Counted from the stretch's first letter, positions 1-13,193 are shown. The stretch: DNA of 64,000 bases from Nannobrachium achirus (GCA_963921795.1 OY997639.1:63791394-63855393), one strand, 5' to 3'. Notes: generated by a model not told the origin, from the letters alone. Numbers and translations: made by a program.

Positions 1-1
1 T

Positions 2-138
2 CCATATATGAAGATCACAACACTGACCTCATCAAACCCTGGATATCCATACATGGAGACGACTGGATCATCACCTAGATCTCCATATATGGAGCTGGTC
101 AATAGCTCTACATCTGAGCTCACAGACTCCATATATGG
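2..138. promoter_or_regulatory. cluster of CArG-box-like palindromes
   Basis: CCATATATGG occurs exactly at 83-92 and 129-138, with near matches CCATATATGA (2-11) and CCATACATGG (47-56). CC(A/T)6GG is the SRF binding site. It could equally be a short repeat. No gene is nearby in the window. Confidence 0.35.
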
Positions 139-491
139 ATATAGCTGACCTGTTCTGACATCACATTGATGACTCGACCATCTCAGCAGAAGGGTATTCA
201 TGCCAAAGCGCCCATGTGCACGCACCCATGTGTGCGACCTCGCCGCTTCTCTCCCTTAGGGCGTCTTACTGACAAGTATCCTGTACAGCGATACTCAAAC
301 TCAGGCCCGTGGGCCACTTCTGGCCCGTAGTGCAATTTTGACTGCCCCATCAATCAATCAATCTATCAATCAATTTAAAAATAAAACTTCAAATTTAAGG
401 TATTATCTTATCTTTAATTACATAACTACGTGATTAATCATCCAGGAAGGCAAAATGGCATGCACTCATTTAACGCAGCAGAACTATGGAG

Positions 492-903
492 TAGGGATAG
501 GACGATAAGTGATATTATCGTGATAAAAAACACTCACGATAATCGTATCGTGGATATTTACTTTATCGTGATATCGTCCTCCGTCATGCACTGGGATCAA
601 TTCACATTTTATTTGCCGAGCTGCATATCCGGTACTACTTAAACCCTCTATGATTCCAAAAGGTACTTATAATATACGTACTTGATACAGTCTTTTTTTC
701 ACTCTCTATCAAATGTTTTTCCAAAAAATAGCCGATCTACAAGCTCACAACACGCAACGTGTTGTGAGCTTGTAGATCAGCTATTTTTTGGCAAATGTTC
801 CGCCCCAGGATAATGGATTTTGATTATCGCAATAATATCGTAAATCGCGATTTCTTTTGTCACAATAATCGTGATATGAAATGTTCATATCGTCCCATCC
901 CTA
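492..903. mobile_element. hAT-like MITE, ATCG-rich family, perfect TSD
   Basis: Ends TAGGGATAGGACGATA and ATCGTCCCATCCCTA, flanked by CTATGGAG (484-491 and 904-911). The central hairpin is at 721-791 with stem CCAAAAAATAGCCGATC. Subterminal ATTATCGTGATA-type repeats are present. Confidence 0.9.
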
Positions 904-1339
904 CTATGGAGTGGAACATCAAGTCACCTCGGACTGACCTGCCTGAACCCATTCAGAGCAGCAGCAAAGATGAGCCTCAGCAAGCCCCGAGAAGTTGATG
1001 CCGACAACCGGCACTTTAACCCAAACTTTAATTTTACCATCTCACGCAAATTCAATACCACTATGTTTAATTTGCTAGAAAACAGTGTCAGTTGGTAAGA
1101 TCGACAATATAAGGCACCAATGAAAGACAGAAGTTATCAAGTATCATTAATGTTGTCATTTTATAGACTGGCCCCTGGCCCCTTGCCATTTTTCTAATGT
1201 GGATGTTGCCATCTGAGTGTTTTCAAGGACCTTGGAAATGTCATAATATATTATCCATCCCTTATTTCCATCCGCATTGTTGTAACACATACCTTGCCCT
1301 TTAAAAATGGCTGCCAAAGTGCCAGGATGCCAAATTCAT

Positions 1340-1570
1340 CCATAATAACAATAATTATAATAATGCACGCCCATGCACAGATCATGCGCCAGCTCAGGAT
1401 CAAAATAATCCGTCCAGGCATTCATGAGATAGCAGCCATTATGTTTTCTTCAAATGTAAACAATCATGGCTGCCATGTTTGAAAGATGAGGTCGGTATGG
1501 GGGTCAAACATGAAATTTCGCCATCGCGATCATGCCTAGCCAAAAGTCAAAAATTTAAAAAATATATATA
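1340..1570 (-). repeat. reverse copy of the TTAACTCAT family interior
   Basis: The complement of GGCATTCATGAGATAGCAGCC...CATAATGGCTGCTATC matches the family interior at 10,670-10,730. It ends at the TG microsatellite. Confidence 0.45.
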
Positions 1571-1577
1571 TTTATAC

Positions 1578-1580
<3 letters not shown>

Positions 1581-1646
<66 letters not shown>
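1581..1646. repeat. (TG)n microsatellite
   Basis: 66 bp of pure TG, flanked by TATATA on the left and CGCG on the right. Confidence 0.97.
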
Positions 1647-1650
<4 letters not shown>

Positions 1651-1772
1651 TGCTTGTCACAGAACTTCTGGGTGCACTATACTTCGCTGCATCATTCACA
1701 GATGCATCGGAAGAGTATGAAAAATTCAACTTATACATCTTGATCACATGACTCTAGAAACGACGTGTGATG

Positions 1773-2170
1773 TTAACTCATTCTGTGCCAATCACGCGTA
1801 TACACGTGATATATTAGCGCATCCCACAGTGCCAATCACGTATATACACGTGATTCAAAAAAAAAAAAAAAAAAAAAATTTTTGGAAAAAATTTTTTTGA
1901 AATTTTTTTTTTGGACCCCATCAAAACTAGTGAACATGATTTCAATCGCGATTTTGCATGTTTAACCCCCATACAACCCCCATACAACTCAGGTAGCAGA
2001 CCTCCAAGCTCACAACAGTGTAAAACATAATGGCTATTATCTCAAGAATGCCTGAACGGATTTCCAATCGGATTTTTTTGTTTGAAAGCTGTGAACAAAC
2101 TGCACAAACCCACAACAATGCAATCCAGGATTGCATTGGATTTTTTAGAGCTCATTCTTCTCTGTTTTTT
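1773..2170. mobile_element. TTAA-type MITE copy (TTAACTCAT family)
   Basis: Begins TTAACTCATTCTGTGCCA with an internal repeat of CCAATCACG.ATATACACGTGAT. It shares about 150 bp (CCCCCATACAACCCCC to GTTTGAAAGCTGTGA) with 10,627-10,757. The right end is not resolved. Confidence 0.6.
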
Positions 2171-2674
2171 TCCCATGCATGAGGTGTGCAAGGTTTAATC
2201 ATGGCTAAGTTGACGAAAATAAGGCTTTTAAAATGCTTGGTAGCCAATAGCTAACTTCAAGCTAACTTCATCCTCTTCCTGTACATGCACAAAGGAAAGT
2301 GTTTAGGCAAGTCATGGCTGCAGGGCTTCTGCATATACCAACATATCTCTATGGGATTGTCTGTGGCACACTCGGCCCCCTCTAGTGGTGAAAGGGTGGC
2401 ATTAAATGAGTTAAGTCACACATTGTGTGTGCAAGGTTGCATGCCAATCGGTCCAGTAGTGCCCCAGATAAGCTGCTCACAGACAGACACACATAGGGAT
2501 GAACTGAGGTGAAAACATAATCCCAACCCTGGCCGTTGCGGCCTGGCGTTGATAATGAAACAAAGAGGAGGAGTGGGGGGCAAAGGTGAAGGATGAACGA
2601 TGAAGAGAAAAAGACAGTAACAGAAAGAGAGAGGGAGAGGGTTACACCATCATTCATCCTCTTCTGTAGCCTCT

Positions 2675-2677
<3 letters not shown>
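2171..2677. other. non-coding stretch, nothing recognised
   Basis: Unique-looking sequence between a MITE and a microsatellite. The small open frames have no family resemblance. Confidence 0.5.
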
Positions 2678-2740
<63 letters not shown>

Positions 2741-2741
2741 T
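2678..2741. repeat. (TG)n microsatellite
   Basis: Near-pure TG. Confidence 0.96.
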
Positions 2742-2844
2742 TCTCTTTGAGGAAAATCAAGTTGAGCTAACTGCAGATCTGTTGTCATCATGCAAACCCA
2801 AGATAGATTTCAGCTCCTAACTATGCCAGAGAAAAAGAGACGGG

Positions 2845-2847
<3 letters not shown>

Positions 2848-2890
<43 letters not shown>
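2848..2890. repeat. (AG)n microsatellite
   Basis: Pure AG, followed by a purine-rich stretch with a G run at 2980-2990. Confidence 0.95.
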
Positions 2891-2895
<5 letters not shown>

Positions 2896-3282
2896 AAGGC
2901 TGTAGACGGAGTTGAGAGTTGATCTACAGGTAACAGGTGGGGGGAGGGGTGGGGGGAGGAGGTGAACAGTGGGAGAAGGGGGGGGGGGGGTGACAAGGGA
3001 TTTGCATACAGTACACCACACACCACACAAAAAGGACTGGCTGACCTACAATTGCTCTGCACTTTCTCTCACAGTGTTGAGTGTGTTGGTGTTGTTCAGT
3101 ACCCCAAAGATTGGACAAGCGTTTGCACCGAGTGACACAAAAGTCAGCCAAAGTGCACCATTTATTTGCATCTATGGTGACTTGTGACATTAATTTTAAA
3201 GGCATTTGGCAGAATGCCCAATCACTGTCATTTTTTAAACAAGTCCACAAGCACTGTTCCAATGATCTGGCTGATACAGGGA

Positions 3283-3420
<138 letters not shown>

Positions 3421-3509
3421 TTATTTCACTTATAATGTATGCTTTTTAATTACCTCTCCCAGTAAAGGATTCCAAATAAGCATGCCGTTTTCTTCCTTTC
3501 TTGCACAAT

Positions 3510-4560
3510 AACTTGTTTTGTTTTTATATATAATGTTTATTTTATATTACAATGTGCTAATAAACTAAACTAAACTATATTCGTTATACATTAAATCTTT
3601 TGGCTTTTTGCTTGATCTACGAATAGTTGTCAAATTTCCTGCAGTTCATAAACGCTTAGACTTGTTTCGTGTGGAGACTTTATGGGAAAAGCAGTAGCCT
3701 ATATTTTACCAGATATGAGTAAAAAGCAGAGGGAGGAGTATCATGGAATGAGTTTATTCAGGTAAATGAAATAATCATTAAAATTAAAACCTATGTTTAT
3801 GTTTAATATGAGCTTAAGAGAGAGCACAGCATATCCTTGTGTTGGGCATTTCACAGGCTTAAGAAAATATGATTACATGTCCTGGCTGCACCTAACATTG
3901 TTTGTAGTGTTCTTCACCTTTTCTTCTATAGCTTAATAACACTGAAAATAGATGAAATACAGACACACAAGTCATGTTTACTCTCACCAAGGTGTGTAAA
4001 AGAAACCCCTAACTCTTTCTTATTGTAACAAATACATGTAACACTATGAGGGTTGGCTTTCATAGATTTCCTTGCCTTAAATGACAATGCCAATATCTTT
4101 TCTGTTCAAACCTTTGTCCCTCCCACCTCCAGGTTGACAATAAACGTGTTGCAGTTAAAAAGTTCCACAAGAATCCAGTGACTATCAGCTGTTATTGACA
4201 ATATTAAACTGACAATTGGTATCAGTTGCAAAAACACAGAATAATTTGTTTATTCACTTGGCTTATTCAACTGAAAACATTTAAGTTGTAAAATGCCTGG
4301 GATTTGCCTTCCAGTTTGTTACATAGCTTCCATTCCATTCCATAGCTTATGTTCTATAGTGACACAGCATATTGTAAATTCAGAAGCGGCTTCAAACGCT
4401 GCATGGTTTAAAACTGGCCTCGTTAGAGACGCAGCCCCTCTTTCGAGCTCCCTTCCTCTGCCGCTGAGCAGCTTCTCTGCTCACATAGGAAGCACTCTAT
4501 TGTTATTGTGTTCAAACGCACAAACGTATGGATAAATGGGAATAAATACCAACCATCTCT
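3510..4560. other. unique AT-rich sequence, no feature
   Basis: No coding and no copy of the dispersed hairpin. One of the few repeat-poor stretches in the left half. Confidence 0.5.
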
Positions 4561-4618
4561 CTCTCTCTCTCTCTCTGGAGAGAGAAAGTGACTGGGTTCC
4601 AGTAAATCACGTTTAGCT

Positions 4619-4860
4619 CGCGCCCAGACAGCGGAGATTACAACGGCAGCAGCGAGGAGGCGAACAGACTCCGGGACTCACGTGCCTTGCAGCAAAATTC
4701 CACCCGGCAACTACACACTGTACCATGGCAACAGCCCTGCCATTGGTCCCGGGTGCGTTTTCAAATGACCAATGGGAGGGCCGGCCGCGGGTGATGCTTG
4801 TTGCTAGGTAAACATGATGCGGTGGGAAGATAGGGGAGCCGAATTACCATGCTGCCACTG
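4619..4860. promoter_or_regulatory. promoter-like block: two X-boxes and two CCAAT boxes
   Basis: TGTACCATGGCAAC (4719-4732) and GTTGCTAGGTAAAC (4800-4813) both resemble the RFX X-box palindrome GTTGCCATGGNAAC. Between them are an inverted CCAAT (ATTGG, 4742-4746), a direct CCAAT (4769-4773) and GC-rich CCGGCCGCGG. RFX/X-box promoters often drive ciliary genes. Minus-strand CAC|GTGAGT near 4680 could be a first-exon donor. No coding exon of such a gene is visible. Confidence 0.5.
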
Positions 4861-4879
4861 CAGGGTGCTTACAGCAAGG

Positions 4880-4880
<1 letters not shown>

Positions 4881-4924
<44 letters not shown>

Positions 4925-5038
4925 GGAGGGGGAGAGAGAGACAGAGAGGGAAACGGTGGGCAGGAGGAGTGTTGGAGAAGGTGTCTTCGACTAACCGGCA
5001 GAAGGGGGGACTGCTCCTTTTCGCCACTCAGCGGAGCC

Positions 5039-5082
<44 letters not shown>
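4881..5082. repeat. two (AG)n tracts in a purine-rich block
   Basis: AG at 4881-4921 and 5039-5082. The purine bias continues to about 5155. It may be 5' UTR of the putative 4.7-kb promoter (inference). Confidence 0.9.
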
Positions 5083-5087
<5 letters not shown>

Positions 5088-5641
5088 TACAGAGAAAGTA
5101 GAAAGAGGGGACAGAGACAAAGAGCAAGGGGAGGGGAAGGGAAGGGAAGGGGGGAATATATTGACAACTCTTCCCGTTTCGTCTTCCCAGTTTGGACTGG
5201 GTATACAGGCAGGAATGTTGCTTTACAGTGCTGCTCGGAGATAGGCTGCTGGCGTGGTTTCACTGCTATCTACAGGCAGAACAGCCAAATATACATATAG
5301 AGACAACAAACCTATAGCTGGGGAAGTTGCTTTCAAAATATAATCCTTACACAGCAACCGATTGCCCATGCTTCCAACGCTATAATCAATAACACTGGAA
5401 TATCCAGGGAACACTCAGGACAGTTTTAATATTAAGAAATAAGAAGATTATGGACATTGTTCAGCATTCTTCACATGACTCACAAATAACTTGGTTTTTG
5501 TCATTTATTTCTTAACACGTTGGAGTTGCAATCCAATAGTAATTTAAAATAGCTAGAATTTGCTTTGAAAGATTACAAACATGTAGTAAAATACAATAAA
5601 TTACACTTTAGAGACTTTAATATCCTCACTATTATCTAGAG

Positions 5642-6060
5642 CAGGGGTCTTCAACAGGGGTCTGGGACCCCTAGGGGGTCCTGAGAGTTACTACAGGGGC
5701 CCTCCAAATCTTTGTGTGATAGAAACGTTTTCTCACTTGAACCCTAGTGTCAATATTCTGAGATCTACAAGATCTACAAGCTCACAACGGCGCGCGCTGC
5801 GAGGCGTTGTGAGCTTGTAGATCGGCTATTTTGGCAAAGAGCATTGTGTAGAGGGAAAAAAGAGCAGACCAAGTATAGAGTGAAAGGTCAAGTTTTATAA
5901 ATATTGACGGTTCAAGTGGTTAAATATCTGAAAACACAAATTGACATTAATCCAAAATATACTGACGATTGTGCTGTCAAACGACGAATTATTTTTGTTG
6001 GGCAACCCACTAAGTTAAATCACCTGTATATGTTAACATATTCATTATTATCAGTATGTG
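5642..6060. mobile_element. hAT-like MITE (AGGGGTCTTCAAC family), right end lost
   Basis: Starts CAGGGGTCTTCAACAGGGG with the family interior and central hairpin (5770-5838). It loses similarity after GCTGTCAAACGACGAA near 5990. Confidence 0.7.
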
Positions 6061-6072
6061 TGTCTTCTAGAG

Positions 6073-6431
6073 CAGGGGTCTTCAACGTTTTCAGGCCAAG
6101 GACCCCTTAGTTGAGAGAGATAAAGCAGGGACCCCCTCAACCTTTTCATAGATTCCATATAGTTTCATCATTTGATAGCACAATCAATTTTGGATTCATG
6201 TCAATTTGTGTTTTCAGATATTTAGCCACTTGAGCCGTCAATACATAATAAACGTGACCTTTCACTCTGTACTTAGTGTGCTCTTTTCTCTTCTCTACAC
6301 CAAACCTCTTTGCCAAAAGTAGCCGATCTAGGCATTGTGAGCTTGTAGATCTGCTATTTATGGCAGTTCTCAGAATATGGACACTAGGGTTCAAGTTGTT
6401 AATATAAAAATCACACCCGTGTGAAGTGGAG

Positions 6432-6493
<62 letters not shown>

Positions 6494-7210
6494 ATCATGT
6501 GTACCGATTTTTGTGACATTTGAAGAAAATATGTAGGAAAAGGAGCAAAAAGTGTGTTTTGGAGAAAATTCAAGATGGCGGAAAATCTATCCTGGCGCAA
6601 ATGGGCGTGGCCTATATGGGGAGATGCGTCTTGACCCAAGGAATCCAGGGAAAAAAGAATTTTAATTTTCCGATCTACGGTTCAAGAGTTACGGGGCAAA
6701 ACGTAAAGTGGGCCGTTATAGCGCCACCATGAGGCCGAGTGATGTAATTATTTTTCGATTCATTCTTAAAATCATTATGAATCTCCTCTCCGAGGTTTGA
6801 AACTGTAGCTCCTATGGTTTACGAGAGAAAAATACTTGAAAGTGATTTCTTGCATTGTCCCATTATAAGTCAATGGGGACAATTAAGCGTCGTTTTTTGC
6901 CGATTACGTCGGCATGGTAAGGCGGATCGGAACGAAAGGTAATAGAACACCATTCCCGGCCGAGCCGCACATTTTGATGTATATATTGCGCGAGTGGCGT
7001 AAATGGTGCGGCACTAGTTACGCGCCGAAGTCAGGCTACATCAGGCTACATACACACACACACAGACAGACCCACACAGCCACATATAGGGAGCTGCACA
7101 CAGCTCCAAAAAGGAGAAAAAACGTTTCTATCACACAAAGATTTGGAGGCCCCCCTGTAGTAACTCTGAGGACCCCCTAGGGGTCCCGGACCCCCTGTTG
7201 AAGACCCTTG
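6073..7210. mobile_element. hAT-like MITE (same family, reverse) with internal insertion
   Basis: Ends CAGGGGTCTTCAACG and GTTGAAGACCCTTG, flanked by TTCTAGAG (6065-6072) and TTCTAAAG (7211-7218). The expected interior is interrupted from about 6430 to 7110 by a TG microsatellite (6433-6492) and a repeat rich in GCGCCACCATGAGG and ACACACACAGACAG. Confidence 0.8.
6433..6492. repeat. (TG)n microsatellite
   Basis: Thirty TG units inside the interrupted MITE. Confidence 0.96.
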
Positions 7211-7218
7211 TTCTAAAG

Positions 7219-9408
7219 GCTTCAGATACCGTTTGAGCCGAGGAGCCTTGCGACTGAAATATTAATACTACAGTGGAAAGTATCTAATGGAAAATAAGAT
7301 ATTCTAATATTTCTGTATTATGACAAACTTGGATTCAAGTTTAATTGTTACAGGAAGAAGTAACAGGTTGTATAAATTACAATTTAGTATATGTGTCTGT
7401 TCATGTCACAAAACTAGGTAGAAAATGTCTAACCACAACCAATGTCTAATTCATGAAGCACAACAACAAAACACATGTAATTTAAAAACTATCTGAAGCT
7501 AATCATTTTGAAGATACCTACTTCTTTAGACTTCTATTTGTTTTATATACTACAACATTATGCAGTGAAGACAAAAAAGTATTAGAAATGTCCCTGACCA
7601 GAGCATTTTGACTGATACTTAGTCAAGGCTCTTTGAACGGGGCATCTAAATCTAAAGGTCTAAATTTGTTCCAAAGGACACAGTTTTTGAAGAAAAATGT
7701 GCTTGTACACATGAGCCATCAATTAGACTTTTAAACATACAAGTGATTGGTGGATGTTCCCCATGATATTCTGACAAACGTTTGAAGATCGGCCAGCCAG
7801 CTTTGCCGACGGTTTATGTTGTTGGTGCTGCCATTTTTGTTTTCCCATTCTAAACTGATAGAGTGCTCCGTCTCCTCTCTATTACATTGTCTTTGATATC
7901 ACCAACCCTAAATATAAAAGTGCAGAGCTGGACCAGGCCTTTGTGGTCTAGTTCACTATACTGTGAGACTGATATAAATGTTATTAACTCATTCTTATTG
8001 GATGTATCAATGCCATTGCAGGCATTATGCCTGTCTGGTGGGATGAGACAACCAGCCTACATGCAGCAACTTTGCTAGCAGACAAAAAGCCTATGTCACT
8101 ATCAGTTGTGAATAACAAACTTTGTTCTGCTTATCTCTCTGCAGCTGCCACAGTTATACGTTTAACTCTGTGCTGAATGTGCTACAGAAATCTTTCTACC
8201 TTTATTTAAAGATTTATTAAATTTGTTACAAGACCAAGAGTCTAAAGGCTTCGCTAGCTACCCCTCGACGCTGTGCTGCTCCTTACACCTAATCAAAATG
8301 GGTTGAACTGACCAAATGAGTCCCAAACAAGATACTTAAAAGGCTATTAAGTGCCTTCAAAACAGTTAAGGAAAGGCCTTTGGGTCACTAAGATCATCCT
8401 ACTAATAAACGAACGAACGTCTGTCTATCCGTTGTCTCTCTGATATACCTGACATCACTGATACTAAACAGTGCCCAAATTTGGAGATGACTGACATCAC
8501 TGATACGTCTGGGTTCTTCAACATTACTTCTGAGACATCCCAATCCCTCACACTGTGCACCTAAACTCTGCACATAATTCGGAGCACATATGTTCAAATG
8601 AGCAAGGACTAGTTAGGTTTAATTAGTTAAAAATCTTTGAATAGTCAAAATAACTTTTTGGCATCCATTAGTAACTAACATTACCAATCATGAGCTAACA
8701 TGCTTAATGTAAGTTTGTGTACTAATGTTGCTAAGCTGTGATTGTTGTAGCAGCGTCAGCTGAGCTATGCTTGGTCTGAGAGCGCAGCAAATGCTTTTAA
8801 ATGCTTTTAAAAGAATATATAAAGCATTTCTTTGTTTTGTTATACTTGCATGGGTTGAAACTAAGGTCTCAGAGGCATTTGCCTGTCAGGCATATACAGG
8901 TCATGTTCTACTTGTCCAAGGGTCATGCCCACTTGCCCTAAAAGTAAATTGTTAGAATCGTCAATAGAATAACAGTTTATTTTAACACTTTTTTTTAATT
9001 AATTCTGAGGATGTGAGATATGGACATACCTCAATATCTATACAATGTGACTTCTTTTAAATTCCCCAGACATTTTGTGTTGTGTTCTGTTTATAGCGAA
9101 CTATAGACTTCCCTACCCAAACGCACTTGCCCCCCGTCAGGCAAACTGAAAGCAAACTTTTAACTTATGTTTTAACGTTTTAAGTACTTGCCACAGGCAG
9201 TCGGGCAACCGTTAGTGTCAACCCCTGACTCCTAGGCTTTTATGCCCTCACATGATTTTAATGTCTTCTTCCTTGAGCTTTGTCAAGTGTTTTATACAAA
9301 ATATTACAAATAATTTACCCTGATTGTAGCACTTTGAGATTTTGTGCACTATATATAAAATAAAAAATAAAAATAAAATATTATATTATTATTATGTTAC
9401 TTGGAAAA
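7219..9408. other. 2.2 kb without recognised gene or repeat
   Basis: AT-rich. No exon, TIR pair or hairpin copy noted. Short open frames lack family features. Confidence 0.45.
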
Positions 9409-9490
9409 TACTCTACACTACAGTCTACTGTATGTCTACACTACAGTCTACTGTATGTCTACACTACAGTCTACTGTATGTCTACACTAC
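9409..9490. repeat. 23-bp minisatellite, about 3.5 copies
   Basis: The unit CTACACTACAGTCTACTGTATGT is repeated head to tail with almost no change. Confidence 0.93.
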
Positions 9491-10466
9491 AAAAGGTATA
9501 TTCAGGGGACATACTGAACATATATGACCAAACACTGTTCTAGAAAGCTAGTTTCAGCATTTAAAAATGCTGTTTACCATTAGTTTTCATTGCAAGGTGG
9601 GTTTTCTTTTAAGCTAAATTTCTTATTTGCATCGCTTGACAATTCCTTTTTTTTAGTTTACATCTGACTTTCATAATGGCGGAAATGTCTCTAAAGAGTT
9701 TGGTTTCTGTGCGGCTGCTGTAACAAAGCAAACTGACAATAGATAGACCCCTCCCATCTCCGCTCAAAGCTAACTCGGTAGAAATTGTATTTTTTTCCGC
9801 CTCTACAACTTGTTAATGGATAGAATATCGGAATACAATAAGAAAAGCACTCCTCTGAAATTCCTCTTTAAAGGGTGCATAACTATGTTTCCTATATATT
9901 CTGTTATCACACAGTATTGTCCCATTGTGTTGCAGCAGTTGCAGATTTATAATTCAGTCCCTAACGGGACGTAACTCTGGCGGCGCTGAGTCGGCTCAGG
10001 CGGACTTCGCAACACTCGACTTGCTCGCTTTAGCTCACTCGGCGGTGTCTCACGTGGCTCAAGTCCGCTTGAGACGGCGAGCGCCTCCGTCGCCTCAACC
10101 ATAAACAAATGCTCCAGCCAAAAGCTCCAAAGCCGTGAGGGGCGTGAACGTTTTACACTAACCCGGATCCACTCCTCGCATTCGAGTTTGCATTATGTAG
10201 CTAGCTAGCTAGCCCAATAATATTAGCTGGGGCACGTCATTGTCAAGTACTATGTGCAATTTCAAAAGGAGCTATAACCTATTCCATCCACCAAAGGGGC
10301 ACCGAATTGAACCAACAAGTGGGGTACACCAACAACAACAGGAATGTAAGAGGGCCCTTTGTGGAGTGGGCCTGGCCTGTGGGAAAACATGTCTCTTTAG
10401 TAAAGCGTTACGTTTCAGTATTTAAGTATCCTAAATTAAAATTAAATCTATGATTATGTCATCTTA
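9491..10466. other. non-coding; GC-rich patch at 9960-10150
   Basis: The patch has CGGCG/GGCTCAGGCGGAC motifs and a (CTAG)4 run at about 10,198-10,213. It may be part of an unidentified DNA element. No coding support. Confidence 0.4.
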
Positions 10467-10895
10467 TTAACTCATACCCTGCCAAACCCGAGGAACCCGA
10501 GAATTTCGCGATGTCCCTCCCTGCCACGCCCGAGGAACCCGAGAATTTCCGCCATTTTGAAAAAAAAAATGTTTTGGGACCCCAAAAACGTTAGTAGGCA
10601 TGATAGCGATCGCGAAATTGCTTGTTTAACCCCCATACAACCCCCATACAACTCAGGTAGCAGACCTCCAAGCTCACAACAGTGTAAAACATAATGGCTG
10701 CTATCTCATGAATGCCTGAACGGATTTCCATTCGGATTTTTTTGTTTGAAAGCTGTGAGCAATGTGGACACACGTGGTGCATTATCTAGGCATGGGTGTG
10801 CATGATCCGTGCACTATGAATTACATGGAAGTCTATGGAGACGAATGGCAGTTAAAGAGTACGAAGGTATTGTTAAATGGCAGCATATGAGTTAA
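10467..10895. mobile_element. TTAA-flanked MITE (TTAACTCAT family), complete
   Basis: TTAA at 10467-10470 and 10892-10895. The inverted ends CTCATACCCTGCCA and TGGCAGCATATGAG differ at two of 14 positions. TTAA duplication is the hallmark of piggyBac transposition (established), so a non-autonomous piggyBac derivative is inferred. Confidence 0.75.
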
Positions 10896-11051
10896 AGTAT
10901 TTAAGCTGGTCCACCGCATTTCCTTTAAAGACTAAAACACATACCACACTACACAGAAAATGAAGATAATAAATACGCATATATTGACAGCCTAATTAGT
11001 TATTAGTAGTTTCTGGAGAGTGGGATTTGTTTACAAAATAGAGCTTGGTAT

Positions 11052-11401
11052 TAGGGATGGGACGATATGAAAATTTCATATCACGATTATTGTGATGAAA
11101 GAAATCGCGATTTATCAAAATCCATTATCCTGGGCGGAACATTTGCCAAAAACTTTTTTTTAGTAAAGACATTTGATAGAGAGTGAAAAAGAGACAGTAT
11201 CAAGAACACATATAATAAGTATGTTTTACCAATAGAGGGTTTAAGTGGTACCGGATATGCAGCTCGGCAAATGGTGAATTGATACCAGTGCATGACGGAG
11301 GACGATATCACAATAAATAAAAAATCCACGATGCGATTATTGTAACTCGTGAGTGTTTTTTATCACGATAAATGATAATATCGCGTATCGTCCCATCTCT
11401 A
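11052..11401. mobile_element. hAT-like MITE, ATCG-rich family
   Basis: Ends TAGGGATGGGACGATATG and CGTCCCATCTCTA. The interior contains the family motif ACCGGATATGCAGCTCGGCAAA. The central hairpin is missing (short CCAAAAACTTTTTTT join). Confidence 0.82.
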
Positions 11402-12060
11402 GTAGAGATGGGGTGTTAAAGAGACAGACATTTGCATCTTGGAGAGAAAGGAACTACTTATTTTATTAGCCAAAACACTCAATCACTCATCATCGCATAA
11501 TCTATGTCACTATGGGAGGGAGAGAACGCTGGTTAATTTGCTATTTTCCAGCTAATTGTCCTGTGGGTCTATCCACAACTTTGAGAGGAACTTGTTTATT
11601 ATTTTAAGCCACAAATCGAACATTTCAATTGAAATCTGTCATATCCTATATTATAGGATAAGACAGTAACAGATGTGATACTACTTGTGTAACGATGTCA
11701 ACACCCAGGCCTCTTCTTTGAAACCCAGCAAACCAACATGAAAATAATACTTTGCTTCGGAAAAACCCTTTTTTTGTGGCTCATTCATTTTTACGTGTAG
11801 GATAGATACAATGGAGTTGAGGTCAGTGGTCTTCATGTAAGGCGGGTAGTGACCGTCTATTGTTACGTAGCCTTCAAACTAATCTGCTGGTGAGGCGCAA
11901 CAGTTAACAAGACAATTACAGAGAGTGCGCTCAGATCAGTGAGAGGGGCCAATACACAAACATTCGTGTGACCTGACAAAGAAATACAGGTATATCGTCG
12001 TTGTCGGGTGGAAACCTTGTAAGTCCAAAACCGTTTGTTTTGTATTTATCATTTTAAAAA
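11402..12060. other. non-coding, nothing recognised
   Basis: No exon or repeat boundary seen. Confidence 0.4.
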
Positions 12061-12350
12061 TGAGTTAAACTAGTGAAAACAGCTGATCTACAAGCACACA
12101 ACTCTGTTTTCACTACTTTTGTGCGATGGCCTTATGATGAAAGCAGTGCTTTACTTTGCGAAACAATGTACAAATTTGAAACTTGGAGATACGAGGTTTC
12201 GACCCGACAACGACGATATATTGCTGAAACCCCGTTCCGGCTGTAGTGGTCCAAATCACTGGCTCACTCCCACGTGCCTCACCAGCCTCAAGGTCTTGCC
12301 ATTGGCATACCTGAGTTTTTATCGAGTGATGTACAAATGGCAGCGATAGG
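12061..12350. repeat. dispersed repeat with one-armed hairpin
   Basis: GATCTACAAGCACACAAC, then a segment GGAGATACGAGGTTTCGACCC recurring at 18,550 and (inverted) at 24,960. An open frame across it is repeat-derived. Confidence 0.5.
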
Positions 12351-12420
12351 GGGCGTGGTTTGACACTGGGAACATAGTAGAACCCTGGAAACACAGGATC
12401 CTGGAAATGAGGGCTGCAAT

Positions 12421-12680
12421 CAGGGGCGTCACAAGGGGGGGAGAGTAGGGCCCAAGGTGGAGGGGCTCTAATTATTTTATACTTTAGCTATTGAAAAATA
12501 GCAGATATACAAGCTCACAGCACGGCACTGAGTGCTGCGCTGCGAGCTTGTAGATCTGCTATTTTTGAAAAGTTGTGAAAATGTGTGCAAATCTTTGAAT
12601 ATATGTATTTTTTAAGCGAACATATGTAACTCAAATATTTGCTTCTGGGGGGTCCCTGGAACTAAATATTTTGATTTAAT
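12421..12680. mobile_element. CAGGGGCGTCACA-family MITE, truncated
   Basis: The left end CAGGGGCGTCACAAGG matches the complete copy at 27085-27569. The central hairpin at 12494-12570 is intact. The right end is lost. Confidence 0.65.
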
Positions 12681-13193
12681 CCGTGAGCAGGCCGTGTTTT
12701 TTCGATAATTTTTTTCATTGATCTTTTATAATCCTTTATTGTATTAAATCATTTTAATTTCCCCCCAAAATTAATAGAAATCAATGAAAAAACACAGCCT
12801 GCTCACGTATTCGGAGGGTGTCAGGAGTCACCAGAAAAAAGGATCGTTGAATCTATCATGGTTAAAATGGAGTTTGAAGTTACAATGGGTTTGTATAGGA
12901 AGGTCCTGGAAAGGGGGAAATGGGGGGAAATGAATATCAAATATCTAAATACTGAATGAAGAAATTCAAAAACTGTCCTGGGTGTTCCCAAAAGCCTGAT
13001 TATACGATAAAAACACCAATAGTTTTTTGAAAATGAAATATCCCTTTAATAAAAAGCTATTCTAATATAGTGGCCCTGATCACAAAATGCTCAATCGTCA
13101 TTTATCTTTAGATATGTATGACCATTGAGGTTATTCCAACCTCTCTCACGATCACAACCTGTTTATAGCCATGAGGTTGATAATCATATACAG

